A stretch of DNA of 64,000 nt from Pseudovibrio sp. Alg231-02 (GTDB taxonomy: Bacteria > Pseudomonadota > Alphaproteobacteria > Rhizobiales > Stappiaceae): the NCBI RefSeq assembly GCF_900143565.1, contig NZ_FREX01000012.1:105572-169571 (forward strand), in the 5' to 3' direction. The notes beneath the pieces were generated by a model. That model ran no database searches, was not told the DNA's origin, and saw only the letters and a list, made by a program, of their open reading frames with translations. This document shows, one piece after another, positions 1-8,441 of the stretch. The first letter of the stretch is position 1; every line of letters begins with the position of its first letter. A program made the translations under genes and the position numbers.

Positions 1-466
1 GGCCTTCCACCGCTTCATGCATGTAATGAACCAGCGCTCTTATCGCAACAGCTTCACCGCTCTCGCCATAAATGTTTCTTACAAAGGCCTCAAATAGAGC
101 GGAATTGTCCTTGTTTTCCAGAGCCTGCATATAACTGGCTGTGCGTCCGTAAAACGATTCGACCATAATTCGAACCCGTTTACGCACACCTTCGTCGCCA
201 ATACCGATCTCTCGCATGCTCTGGTCCATATCCTGAAAAAAATAATCGAATACAGCCTGTGCAAATTTCCGGGACGCCTTATCTTCGCCTCCTAACCGGT
301 GAAAGACACAAAAAGCGTGCAAAACAATCATCTCGAAGCGACCTTCGCTCGTATCAGGTATACCATAGTGCTGATAAAACACTGGTAGTCGTGCCTGCGC
401 GACGATCCGCTCGTAAGTTGTTCTGACGGATGTGTCTTTACGTCGACGGAAAAAACCGAAGATCAT
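1..466 (-). CDS. Ubiquinol-cytochrome c chaperone family protein (partial, C-terminus outside window)
   Basis: The minus strand is open from an ATG at 466 to the window edge and encodes MIFGFFRRRK followed by a helical domain. This matches the ubiquinol-cytochrome c chaperone (CBP3/UQCC1-like) family, which assists assembly of cytochrome b into the bc1 complex at the inner membrane. Family hallmarks visible are an aromatic-rich stretch around residues 27-36 (LPVFYQHYGI), the VFHRLGG segment near residue 54 and the FFQDMDQSMREIGIGD region near residue 77. About 155 residues lie in the window. It is divergent from bamE, with overlapping 5' regions, a neighbourhood known from Hyphomicrobiales (bamE / chaperone / DUF177 / plsX). 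Family assignment is from recall of conserved motifs. Confidence 0.82.
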   Translation of the reverse strand, partial: MIFGFFRRRKDTSVRTTYERIVAQARLPVFYQHYGIPDTSEGRFEMIVLHAFCVFHRLGGEDKASRKFAQAVFDYFFQDMDQSMREIGIGDEGVRKRVRIMVESFYGRTASYMQALENKDNSALFEAFVRNIYGESGEAVAIRALVHYMHEAVEG

Positions 467-593
467 GGCACCTCTCTTGCGCTTGTCGAGTTACTTGTGT
501 GACTGCCACGAGGATGGCATAAGCACAAGTCTGAATCTAAACCGCTTGCTTGCTGCATTTTGCTGCAATTTGCAAGCCAACAGGATGTTTGGA

Positions 594-1031
594 ATGATTG
601 CATTCGCACGCCGTACTGTGTTCCTCGCTTTTTTGAGCCTGCCACTTGCCGGCTGCTTCACCCAGACACTGACACATGGCCAGGTTGTTTCACCTGATTC
701 AATTCAAGATGTTCAAGTCGGTTCCAGCCGTGAGCAGGTAGAACTTCTCCTTGGTAGCCCGTCCACCACATCTAATCTGGACGGTGAAGCTTACTATTAT
801 ATCTCGCAAAAGAGCGAAACAGTGGCATTCTGGTCTCCGTCAATCGTCGACCAACGTGTTGTCGCTGTTTACTTTGATAAAGATGGTTATGTGAAGTCCG
901 TTGCTGATTACGGCATTGAAGACGGAAAAGTCTTTGATTACCTCGGCAGAAAAACACGCACCGGCGGTGCTGATTATGGTCTCCTGACGCAGATCCTGCG
1001 TGGAGCTGCAAATCCATCAATCGGTCTCTAA
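594..1031 (+). CDS. bamE: BamE (SmpA/OmlA) outer-membrane assembly lipoprotein
   Basis: Lipoprotein subunit of the Bam complex, which inserts beta-barrel proteins in the outer membrane. The N-terminus is a short signal sequence ending in the lipobox LPLAGC, so Cys would be lipidated. The mature part carries the BamE fold signature: a VQVGSSREQVELLLGSP helix-turn segment, then the YYYISQ strand and a VVAVYFDKDGYV strand pair. The frame is open upstream to 432, but an AGGA at 582-585 sits 8 bases before the ATG at 594, which gives 145 residues and puts the signal peptide at the very N-terminus. The ATG at 585 is less likely. A strong hairpin terminator follows. The gene is divergent from the bc1 chaperone gene. 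Confidence 0.9.
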   Translation: MIAFARRTVFLAFLSLPLAGCFTQTLTHGQVVSPDSIQDVQVGSSREQVELLLGSPSTTSNLDGEAYYYISQKSETVAFWSPSIVDQRVVAVYFDKDGYVKSVADYGIEDGKVFDYLGRKTRTGGADYGLLTQILRGAANPSIGL

Positions 1032-1051
1032 GACCCGCCCATCACGAGTTT

Positions 1052-1087
1052 AAAAAACGGCGCCTGTTTTTCAGGCGCCGTTTTTTT
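1052..1087 (+). terminator. Rho-independent terminator after bamE
   Basis: A 9-bp GC-rich perfect stem (CGGCGCCTG / CAGGCGCCG, 1058-1066 with 1072-1080) has a five-T loop and is followed by seven T residues. It is preceded by a run of A, so it could work in both directions. Confidence 0.93.
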
Positions 1088-1261
1088 GTGCTCAAAGCCA
1101 ACAGGCCAGGCTGCTCTATCCCATTCATATCGCGAATGCTGCCAAATCCTAAGCTTCACACTTAAAATCACGCTGGTGTTATTGGAGGTTTGCTACATGT
1201 GATCCTGTATTGAGGAGTTATACGCATTCTGGCCGTCTTCTTCCGTGGTTTCTTCAAGGCA

Positions 1262-1367
1262 TTAGAGCGCGTTCCGTTTGATTGGAAACAATCAAACGAC
1301 AAGAATTCGCTCCACCAAGGATGTTAGATCGCGATGCGTGAATGCAAATAAACGCGACGTGCTCTAA
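1262..1367. repeat. 106-bp palindromic intergenic element (RIME-like)
   Basis: The element is bounded by the inverted ends TTAGAGC and GCTCTAA and spans 106 bp. Its left half holds the near-perfect palindrome CGTTTGATTggaaacAATCAAACG. Its right half holds a second weaker dyad around GATGCGTGAATGC. A shortened copy of the right half lies at about 38045-38119. Size and two-palindrome design resemble the rhizobial intergenic mosaic elements (RIME1). That name rests on recall, not on a search. Confidence 0.75.
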
Positions 1368-1388
1368 CGACAAACGCGAAGTAAAATC

Positions 1389-2297
1389 ATGACGCACTCC
1401 TCTACTGCCCTCAAAAAAATTACAGATCTGCGCCCCTCAGATCACGCTCTTTTTATCTATCTCACACTCGTCACAGCAACCTACCTGATCTGGGTTGGCC
1501 TGCTAAAGCTGACAGGTCCGGAACATCAGCAAATCGAGTTCTGGCTCGGCAACAGCCCCATATTCAGTGGAGTGGTTCAAGCACTCGGCGTGCCTCTCAC
1601 CGGCGTTCTGATGGCTCTTTTTGAAGTCCCGGCAGGCATTCTGGTTCTGCTTGGCCTGAAAGATCGCCGCCTTGGAATTCTTGGCTGCCTGATGGCCATG
1701 CTGATCTTCGCCCTGAACTTCCTTTACCTGTTCACAAACCCTGTGTGGATGGATGCCCTCGGAGGTTTCCCTATTATCGGCTCCGGTCAGAACCTCCTGA
1801 AATACCTCTCCATGTTTGCAATCCCGGCGTACATCCTCGGGCATCACATGCACACAGCTGGCAAGGAGCAGACCGCAGGCTCTCTCAAAAAGCTGGCCGT
1901 GTTCGCAAGCTTCGCTGGTATCGCACTGGTCATGGGCTGGATCGGCGCCATGAAGTTTTATGAGTTTGAGGCACAAGGCATTGTCCGCCTGATGCAGTCC
2001 AACATCCTCTTCAGCTGGACCTATCAGGTCTGGGATGTTCAGGGCGCTTCCAACTTCATCGGTATCGTTGAGTGGGTCTTCCTGCTGTTGCTGCTTTGCC
2101 TGCCCTTCAACCGCTTCCTTGGTGGTCTGGGTGTCCTCGGCATCGCTGCTACAGCACTCGGCACCCTCACCTTCATGTTCTCCGTACCGGGCTGGGATGC
2201 GGATTCATTCTTCCCTCTCCTCAACCGTACAGGCATCTTCGTGCTGAAAGACCAGTTCCTGCTTGCTGCCGCAATCATCCTTTGGCGCAATTACTAA
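1389..2297 (+). CDS. DUF417 (YkgB/RclC-like) integral membrane protein, internally duplicated
   Basis: A 302-residue polytopic membrane protein with about eight hydrophobic segments. It contains two copies of the DUF417 unit, residues about 35-143 and 184-294. Both begin with W-x-G-x-x-K (WVGLLK, WIGAMK), both contain a hydrophobic helix pair, and both end with an FP(I/L)(I/L)...G...LK motif (FPIIGSGQNLLKYL, FPLLNRTGIFVLKDQ), in register at a spacing of about 149 residues. The second copy also has the typical YEFEAQGI motif after the lysine. DUF417 proteins are normally a single unit of roughly 170-200 residues. RclC of E. coli belongs to this family and helps survival of reactive chlorine. 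No biochemical role can be read from this sequence. The gene stands alone between a RIME-like element and its own terminator. Confidence 0.78.
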   Translation: MTHSSTALKKITDLRPSDHALFIYLTLVTATYLIWVGLLKLTGPEHQQIEFWLGNSPIFSGVVQALGVPLTGVLMALFEVPAGILVLLGLKDRRLGILGCLMAMLIFALNFLYLFTNPVWMDALGGFPIIGSGQNLLKYLSMFAIPAYILGHHMHTAGKEQTAGSLKKLAVFASFAGIALVMGWIGAMKFYEFEAQGIVRLMQSNILFSWTYQVWDVQGASNFIGIVEWVFLLLLLCLPFNRFLGGLGVLGIAATALGTLTFMFSVPGWDADSFFPLLNRTGIFVLKDQFLLAAAIILWRNY

Positions 2298-2325
2298 GCA
2301 GCACATAGACAGCAATGATAGGAAA

Positions 2326-2356
2326 GCCGGTGTTCCATAAGGAGCACCGGTTTTTT
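2326..2356 (+). terminator. Rho-independent terminator after the DUF417 gene
   Basis: Hairpin GCCGGTGTTCC / GGAGCACCGG (2326-2336 with 2341-2350) with a short ATAA-type loop, followed by six T residues. Confidence 0.9.
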
Positions 2357-2447
2357 CATGCTCACCTGAAGGTATCCGACAGTCGTAATGACCTGCAGCA
2401 CTCTTCCCAATAGGCTGGTCAGGATTGCGATTGTATTGGAAACAAAG

Positions 2448-2867
2448 ATGTTTGAGACATATCGCGGGATTGTTTACCCGCAGCAGGAAGATCACATGGG
2501 CCATATGAATGTGGCCTGGTACACCTCCAAATTTGATGAAGCAACATGGCACATGCTCGCCCACATTGGCATCACCCCAGCCTATATCCGCGAGAGCAAC
2601 AAAGGCATGGCTGCACTCGAGATCACATATAAGTATCTGGCGGAGGTCTCCGCAGGCGACCTACTTGTCGTACGCTCTGAAATTAAAGAAATGCGCGACA
2701 AGACCATCCTCTTCAAACACACCATGTTTGACTCAATCACCAACACACCTGTTGCAACCATGCAGGCCGTCGGTGTCCATATGGATCGAGAAGCCCGAAA
2801 GTCCTGCCCTTTCCCCGCGCATGCAAGAGAACGCTATGAGGCCCTGCTGCCAGAGCCAGCAGCCTGA
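2448..2867 (+). CDS. 4-hydroxybenzoyl-CoA thioesterase-like (hotdog fold) protein
   Basis: A 139-residue hotdog-fold acyl-CoA thioesterase of the 4HBT/YbgC type. The N-terminal catalytic-loop region reads YPQQEDHMGHMNVAWY, where the Asp/His-x-x-x-His arrangement near the HMGHMN turn is typical of the family. The central helix (FDEATWHMLAHIG) and the strand TYKYLAEVSAGDLLVV follow in family order. The frame is open from 2388, but the ATG at 2448 has a GGA seven bases upstream and starts right at the conserved MFETYRG region, so it is preferred. The substrate is unknown. The gene has no operon partners; the neighbours are a terminator and the OprB porin about 270 bases downstream. Confidence 0.8.
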   Translation: MFETYRGIVYPQQEDHMGHMNVAWYTSKFDEATWHMLAHIGITPAYIRESNKGMAALEITYKYLAEVSAGDLLVVRSEIKEMRDKTILFKHTMFDSITNTPVATMQAVGVHMDREARKSCPFPAHARERYEALLPEPAA

Positions 2868-3134
2868 TCAGGTACCTCAAAATTACTTAGCAGGTTTCAG
2901 ATAGGAGCCGCCGCAAGAACAACAGACTATAGTAATCCTGTAAGTGAATCTGAATAGGACATGCAGCACTGCTGCATACCAGATTGATGCGGGCAAATTC
3001 TTGATTGAGTGCGGGCGTTTTTCGCAAAAGGATGGGTTCCATCAAAGTGTTGGAGCATGCGGCGTAAACAAGAGTGCGCGCTGCATAATCCTGAGTTTCT
3101 CTGTTTGCCTGAGTCAGTCTAGGGGAACCAGCTT

Positions 3135-4415
3135 TTGCGAGCGCTTAAGGTACCTGCGATAAAAAAACGCATATCGCCAGTTCTACAGTTTCTAGCGGTT
3201 GTCGGCATAGCGCTGACAGCCAGCACGGAACTTCGCGCGCAAGTGGGCAACTGGCCATTAGCCTGGGCGCAATGGCACAACGAAACACGCGACTGGGGCG
3301 GTATCCGCACCAACCTTTCTGACGAGGGTCTTGATCTAGGTGTCCTCTACACTCAAGACGTCGCCGCAAACCCCGTTGGCGGCCTAAACCAGAGCGCAAC
3401 TTATGGTGCAAGGCTGGAAGGCATGGCCATGCTGGACTTTGAGAAGATCTTCGGCATCAAAGGCAGCAGCCTGCACTACATCATGTATCAAGGTCTGGGA
3501 CAGGGTCTGTCACAGGAGGTCATTGGCAACGACTTTGGCGTCACCCAAATTTTCTCAAGCGATATCCTCGCCATCGCCAACTTCAGTCTGGAGCAAAACC
3601 TGCTCAATGATCAGCTGTACCTCTCCGCCGGTCGCCTCGCTGTAGGCGACATCTTCGCAAGAGACGATACCTTCGCGTACTATCTCAACGGCGCCCTCAA
3701 CAGCACCCCTGGTCAGCTGCTCATCAACCAGCCCACTTTCACCACCTACCCCTTCAACATATGGGGTCTGGCAGGCAACTATACCTTCCCCGGCAATCAA
3801 TACGTCAGCCTCGGCGTCTATGACGCGTCCGTGGATGATCTGAACAACGCCGAAAACGGCTTCAACTTCCGCTTTGCGCCCAAAGGCAGCGTGCTGATGG
3901 TCGGGCAAGTTGGCGTTAATCCGGGAAAAGGCGACACAAGCAAGTACCTCCCCGGCCACTATCAGCTGGGCGCCTTTTACAACACTGGCAGAGTAGATGT
4001 TCTGGGCACCACCACCACGCAAACCCGTGAAGGCAACTGGGGCGCCTATGCCATCGCACGGCAAATGATCTATCAGGAAAAGGACCTGCAAGGTCTGAGT
4101 CTTTGGGGCCTTGTTACAATCGCGCCACAACAAGCCATCAACACCCAACCTCTCGGCATCAGCGGCGGCTTGTTCTACCAAGGCCTGATCCCCAACAGAG
4201 ACAATGACGTTACCGCCGGAGCCTTCATTCTCGGTTATTTCAGTGATCACCTGCCCGGCCAGTCCTATGAGCTCGTATTCGAAGCCACCCATCGCTACCA
4301 GTTCGCCGACTGGTCCTATCTCTCACTGGACTTTCAATACGTGGTCAATCCCGCCGGAAACGACGACATCCCGGACGCCTGGGTCTTTGGCACCGAATTC
4401 TCAGTGAAATTCTGA
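3135..4415 (+). CDS. OprB-family carbohydrate-selective porin
   Basis: A 426-residue outer-membrane beta-barrel of the OprB (carbohydrate porin) family, proposed to let sugars cross the outer membrane. A signal peptide covers about residues 1-36 (charged start, then a hydrophobic core, ending ELRAQ). The body alternates aromatic/hydrophobic strands, with the typical GLDLGVLYTQDV, LYLSAGRLAVGD and IWGLAGNYTFPG segments. The chain ends in a terminal Phe (EFSVKF), as barrel proteins do for Bam recognition. The start is a TTG, supported by the strong Shine-Dalgarno AGGGGA at 3121-3126. No sugar ABC transporter is next to it. A bidirectional terminator follows. Confidence 0.87.
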   Translation: MRALKVPAIKKRISPVLQFLAVVGIALTASTELRAQVGNWPLAWAQWHNETRDWGGIRTNLSDEGLDLGVLYTQDVAANPVGGLNQSATYGARLEGMAMLDFEKIFGIKGSSLHYIMYQGLGQGLSQEVIGNDFGVTQIFSSDILAIANFSLEQNLLNDQLYLSAGRLAVGDIFARDDTFAYYLNGALNSTPGQLLINQPTFTTYPFNIWGLAGNYTFPGNQYVSLGVYDASVDDLNNAENGFNFRFAPKGSVLMVGQVGVNPGKGDTSKYLPGHYQLGAFYNTGRVDVLGTTTTQTREGNWGAYAIARQMIYQEKDLQGLSLWGLVTIAPQQAINTQPLGISGGLFYQGLIPNRDNDVTAGAFILGYFSDHLPGQSYELVFEATHRYQFADWSYLSLDFQYVVNPAGNDDIPDAWVFGTEFSVKF

Positions 4416-4445
4416 CCTCCGCCAAAGCGACAGACACCAGAACAG

Positions 4446-4480
4446 CAAAAAGCCCGGCCATCTCCCAGACCGGGCTTTTT
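4446..4480. terminator. Bidirectional terminator between oprB-like gene and hppA
   Basis: Stem AGCCCGG / CCGGGCT (4451-4457 with 4470-4476) flanked by A-run and T-run. It lies between convergent genes, so it can serve both. Confidence 0.88.
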
Positions 4481-4504
4481 AGTTTCAAATCAGATCAGAG
4501 CAAA

Positions 4505-6634
4505 CTAGTGCGCCAGCACTGCCAGAAGCAGTAGGGCCACGATGTTTGTGATCTTGATCATTGGGTTCACAGCTGGACCAGCAGTGTCCTTGTAAGGATC
4601 ACCAACAGTATCACCTGTAACCGCAGCTTTATGAGCTTCAGAGCCCTTACCGCCGTAATGACCGTCTTCAATGTACTTCTTGGCGTTATCCCACGCACCG
4701 CCACCAGCGGTCATGGAAAGCGCAACAAACAGCCCTGTCACAATCACACCAAGCAGCATAGCGCCCAGGGATGCAAAGGCATTTGCTTTGCCAGCAATCG
4801 CTTCAATCAGGAAGTAAATGACGATTGGGGACAGCACAGGCAGCATGCTCGGAATGATCATTTCCTTAATGGCTGCCTTGGTCAGCATATCAACAGCACG
4901 GCCATAATCAGGGCGAACTTCACCCTTCATGATGCCTGGCTGTTCTTTAAACTGACGCCGAACTTCTTCAACCACAGCTCCCGCTGCACGGCCAACCGCT
5001 GTCATGGCCATACCGCCAAACAGGAATGGGAGCAGACCACCAAAGAACAGGCCGACAACCACATATGGGTTAGACAGTGAGAAATCGATAGACGCCTCAG
5101 TCATCCCCTTGAAGTAAGGAAACTGCTCAGAGTTCGCCACGAAGAACTTCAGATCCTCCGTGTAAGCCGTAAACAGCACCAGAGCACCCAGGCCAGCAGA
5201 CCCAATCGCGTAGCCTTTGGTCACTGCCTTTGTGGTGTTACCAACAGCATCCAGCGCATCAGTCGTGTCGCGCACTTCCGCAGGCAGGTCTGCCATTTCA
5301 GCAATACCACCAGCGTTGTCCGTGACTGGACCAAACGCATCAAGCGCCACAACCATACCAGCCAGCGCCAGCATCGTTGTCACTGCAATAGCAATACCGA
5401 ACAGACCAGCCAGCTGGAAAGTCACGATAATACCGGCAATGATAACCAGAGCAGGAAGCGCAGTGGATTCCATGGAGACCGCAAGACCCTGAATAACGTT
5501 GGTACCGTGACCCGTTTCAGATGCTCGGGCAATCGCCTGCACTGGACGGAAGTTGGTACCGGTGTAATATTCAGTGATCCAGATGATCAGACCTGTCACC
5601 ACAAGACCGGAGACACCGCAGAAGAACAGATCCAGCGGCGTAAAGCTAACGCCATTGCTCTGCGTCAACACTGTATCCATACCACCGAAGACCCAGTAGG
5701 TCAGCGGATACAGGATGATCAGTGAAACAATTGCAGTGGCGATGAAGCCCTTATAGAGCGCACCCATAATGGAGTTGGACGCACCAAGGCGCACGAAGAA
5801 CGTACCGATGATGGATGCCACAGAGCAAACACCACAGATCAGCATCGGATACAGCATTGCAGACTGCAAATCAGCCGTACCTGCAAAGTAGATCGCTGCA
5901 AGAACCATCGTCGCAACAAGCGTCACGGCGTAGGTTTCAAACAAGTCAGCGGCCATACCTGCACAGTCACCAACGTTGTCGCCAACGTTATCTGCGATTG
6001 TTGCCGGGTTACGCGGATCATCCTCAGGAATGCCAGCCTCAACCTTACCAACAAGGTCACCACCAACATCAGCACCTTTTGTAAAGATGCCGCCGCCAAG
6101 ACGGGCGAAGATGGAAATCAGAGACGCACCAAACCCAAGAGCCACAAGCGCATCAATCACAGTACGTGATGTTGGATCAATGCCCATAGGTCCGGTGAGG
6201 ATCAGGTAGTAAACAGCAACGCCCAGAAGAGCGAGACCGGCAACGAACATCCCGGTAATGGCGCCGGAACGGAATGCAATTGAGAGCCCTGCCCCAAGGC
6301 TCTGGCTTGCAGCTTGTGCAGTGCGAACGTTTGCCCGTACGGAGACGAGCATTCCAATAAATCCTGCGGCGCCGGAAAGAACGGCACCGATAACAAATCC
6401 AATAGCTACGGTGATAGACAGCAAGTAAGCGACGATGGCGAAGATAACCACGCCAACAATTGCAACACTGGTGTACTGACGAGTGAGGTATGCTTGCGCA
6501 CCCTCTTGAATGGCACCAGCGATTTCCTGCATTTTCGCAGACCCGGTGTCAGCAGCCATCACGCTGCGAATTGCCCAGATGCCGTAAACGACAGAGAGCA
6601 AACCGCACGCAATGGTAACGATAAGTTCAGTCAT
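4505..6634 (-). CDS. hppA: K+-independent H+-translocating inorganic pyrophosphatase
   Basis: A 709-residue membrane pyrophosphatase with about 16 hydrophobic segments. It hydrolyses pyrophosphate at the cytoplasmic face and pumps protons. The catalytic loop [13 protein letters not shown] (about residues 187-199) and the acidic metal/PPi-binding loop [14 protein letters not shown] (210-223) are intact, as is the second acidic cluster [13 protein letters not shown] (435-447). Lys469 in GNTTKA marks the K+-independent subclass; K+-dependent enzymes have Ala there (established knowledge of the family). The start ATG at 6634 has a very strong AGGGGAGG ribosome site. It is a single-gene unit sharing a terminator with the convergent porin gene. 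Confidence 0.96.
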   Translation of the reverse strand: MTELIVTIACGLLSVVYGIWAIRSVMAADTGSAKMQEIAGAIQEGAQAYLTRQYTSVAIVGVVIFAIVAYLLSITVAIGFVIGAVLSGAAGFIGMLVSVRANVRTAQAASQSLGAGLSIAFRSGAITGMFVAGLALLGVAVYYLILTGPMGIDPTSRTVIDALVALGFGASLISIFARLGGGIFTKGADVGGDLVGKVEAGIPEDDPRNPATIADNVGDNVGDCAGMAADLFETYAVTLVATMVLAAIYFAGTADLQSAMLYPMLICGVCSVASIIGTFFVRLGASNSIMGALYKGFIATAIVSLIILYPLTYWVFGGMDTVLTQSNGVSFTPLDLFFCGVSGLVVTGLIIWITEYYTGTNFRPVQAIARASETGHGTNVIQGLAVSMESTALPALVIIAGIIVTFQLAGLFGIAIAVTTMLALAGMVVALDAFGPVTDNAGGIAEMADLPAEVRDTTDALDAVGNTTKAVTKGYAIGSAGLGALVLFTAYTEDLKFFVANSEQFPYFKGMTEASIDFSLSNPYVVVGLFFGGLLPFLFGGMAMTAVGRAAGAVVEEVRRQFKEQPGIMKGEVRPDYGRAVDMLTKAAIKEMIIPSMLPVLSPIVIYFLIEAIAGKANAFASLGAMLLGVIVTGLFVALSMTAGGGAWDNAKKYIEDGHYGGKGSEAHKAAVTGDTVGDPYKDTAGPAVNPMIKITNIVALLLLAVLAH

Positions 6635-6717
6635 ATTTCCTCCCCTAAGGGTACCCTGCTACTTATGTGTGTGTTCGTAGCAAAATCCGCACTGCAATTG
6701 TGTAAATTAACGAACAC

Positions 6718-6740
6718 AGTGACGGTATATACCTGTCACT
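6718..6740. promoter_or_regulatory. Operator-like palindrome upstream of hppA
   Basis: The sequence AGTGAC-GGTATATACC-T-GTCACT contains a perfect 10-bp core palindrome framed by a perfect 6-bp inverted repeat, with one extra base on one side. It lies 84-106 bases upstream of the hppA start codon and downstream of the MFS gene. It could be a transcription-factor site. No regulator can be named. Confidence 0.4.
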
Positions 6741-6814
6741 ATCCGTCAAGTTGCTTTTGCGTGGTAGTGGAAGGAAACACGTATGTTGAAAGGAGAGAAA
6801 CTACTTGGAATTAT

Positions 6815-8032
6815 TCAAACTTTAACTTCCCGTTTTTCAGTAAACATCAGTGAGACAACAAGAAATAGACATAAGATAACGAACGGGAACACCATTAGGT
6901 TGACAGTTTCCCAACCAAACACGTTTAACAATTTCCCTGAGGAAAACGAGGCAGTTGCGACTAAACCAAAGACGAAGAAGTCATTTACGGACTGGACTCT
7001 GTTTTGTTCTTCTGGTCGGTAAGTTTGTGTCAGCAACGCAGACGCTCCGACGAAAGAAAAGTTCCAGCCAAGACCAAGTAAAATCAGGGAACTCCAGAAA
7101 ATCCAACGCTCTAGTCCCGTAAGGCCAACCAGCGCGCACACCGCATAAAGCAAGAATCCGGTGCCAATTACAGCTCCATGACCGAATCGGCTGATCAAAC
7201 TACCCGTAATAAAACTAGGTGCAAACATGGCAATCACGTGCCACTGGATGCCAAGAGCTGCATCTGAGTTCGTCAACCCGCAAGCAACCATGGCGAGCGG
7301 AGCAGACGTCATGATCAGGTTCATGATCGCGTAACTGATCATTCCACAACCAACAGCCACAAAGAACTTTTGTTGCTTCAAAATCTCTAAAAGCGGACGT
7401 CCACGTTCATGCTTTTCCAACTTCGGTGGCAAAGGTATTTCCAAAAACGCCACAAAAAACAGACCGATAAGCATCAAAACCGCTTGCGCAAGGTAGGTTC
7501 CGACAAAAAGGAAGGGCTCAAACATGCCCTGTGTCAGAATAACGGTCTGCGGACCAACCACACCAGCAAGAATACCACCGGTCAAAACCCAGGAAATGGC
7601 CTTAGGTTTGAAAGCAGGGCTGGCCGTATCAGCAGCAGCAAAACGCGCCTGCTGGGTAAAGGCCATGACAAAACCGCTGCCGAGTGTGGAAACGCAAAGC
7701 AGCGTAAAACTGCCAAGGTAGGCAGCGTAGGCAGCAACCAAGGCAAACAGCACACCAAACAGCAGCGCACCAACAAGCCCGGCACGGCGTCCAAAACTGC
7801 GCATGATCATGCCAGCAGGCAACGTCCCGATGGCGGTTCCAAGCACAAAAGCAGTAACAGGCAGTGTTGCCAGAGACTTGTCGTCAACCAACAAAACTGA
7901 AGCAAGAATAGATGTGGTTGCAAAAATGATAGGAGGAACACCACCAGCAAACGACTGGGCAAGCGCTAAAAGCAGCGCATTGCGCTTTGCCAATCCGTCA
8001 TCAATCAACGGAGCCGCCAGAGTATTTGCCAT
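6815..8032 (-). CDS. Major facilitator superfamily (MFS) permease
   Basis: A 405-residue permease with about 12 hydrophobic segments split into two halves by a charged cytoplasmic loop (about residues 200-215, PPKLEKHERGRP). The loop between helices 2 and 3 has the MFS signature region MIMRSFGRRAG, and a related motif SRFGHGAVIG occurs in the second half. The substrate cannot be told from sequence. The frame is open to 8047 through a TTG, but the ATG at 8032 with GAAAG about ten bases upstream gives a more usual start (MANTLAAP). It lies between hppA and the thiL block on the same strand and has no obvious functional partner. Confidence 0.83.
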   Translation of the reverse strand: MANTLAAPLIDDGLAKRNALLLALAQSFAGGVPPIIFATTSILASVLLVDDKSLATLPVTAFVLGTAIGTLPAGMIMRSFGRRAGLVGALLFGVLFALVAAYAAYLGSFTLLCVSTLGSGFVMAFTQQARFAAADTASPAFKPKAISWVLTGGILAGVVGPQTVILTQGMFEPFLFVGTYLAQAVLMLIGLFFVAFLEIPLPPKLEKHERGRPLLEILKQQKFFVAVGCGMISYAIMNLIMTSAPLAMVACGLTNSDAALGIQWHVIAMFAPSFITGSLISRFGHGAVIGTGFLLYAVCALVGLTGLERWIFWSSLILLGLGWNFSFVGASALLTQTYRPEEQNRVQSVNDFFVFGLVATASFSSGKLLNVFGWETVNLMVFPFVILCLFLVVSLMFTEKREVKV

Positions 8033-8182
8033 AATGTAAACTTTCAAAGAAATCAGGAAGGAACCGACAGCCTAATCAATTCCACGTAATGAGCAACCAC
8101 AGAGCTCAACAGATCATCTGTAACTTCGGGAGATATACGCACAACTCGATGAGAATACGTCATGCAAGGCAGCTATTGTCGA

Positions 8183-8398
8183 TTATAACGGCAAACCCAA
8201 CACAATGCGTCTTGCAATCCCTGCAACGAACATCAGGCCCCACCACAAAAGCAGTGATTTTCCAATGTGGTAGGAAATCAAACGACTTCTGGTCCGTCTT
8301 TGGCGTTTTAACGTCGTTGCAGCGGGAACTTTCCGCAACTTAACAACCAAGTAAAGCAATGAAATAACGAATGTTATAAAATAGATAGCCGACTCCAT
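8183..8398 (-). CDS. Small predicted membrane protein, function unknown
   Basis: A 71-residue open frame 43 bases downstream of thiL on the same strand. It has two hydrophobic segments (residues about 4-21, YFITFVISLLYLVVKL; and about 48-68, LLLWWGLMFVAGIARRIVLG) separated by a very basic loop (KRQRRTRSR), which suggests a hairpin membrane protein with a cytoplasmic loop. An AGGG lies seven bases before the ATG. I do not recognise a family. Position and ribosome site favour a real gene at the end of the rib-nusB-thiL operon. Confidence 0.5.
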   Translation of the reverse strand: MESAIYFITFVISLLYLVVKLRKVPAATTLKRQRRTRSRLISYHIGKSLLLWWGLMFVAGIARRIVLGLPL

Positions 8399-8441
8399 CT
8401 GAGTACCCTAGCAAAAATAAGGCTCAGGTCGAGACCACTAC

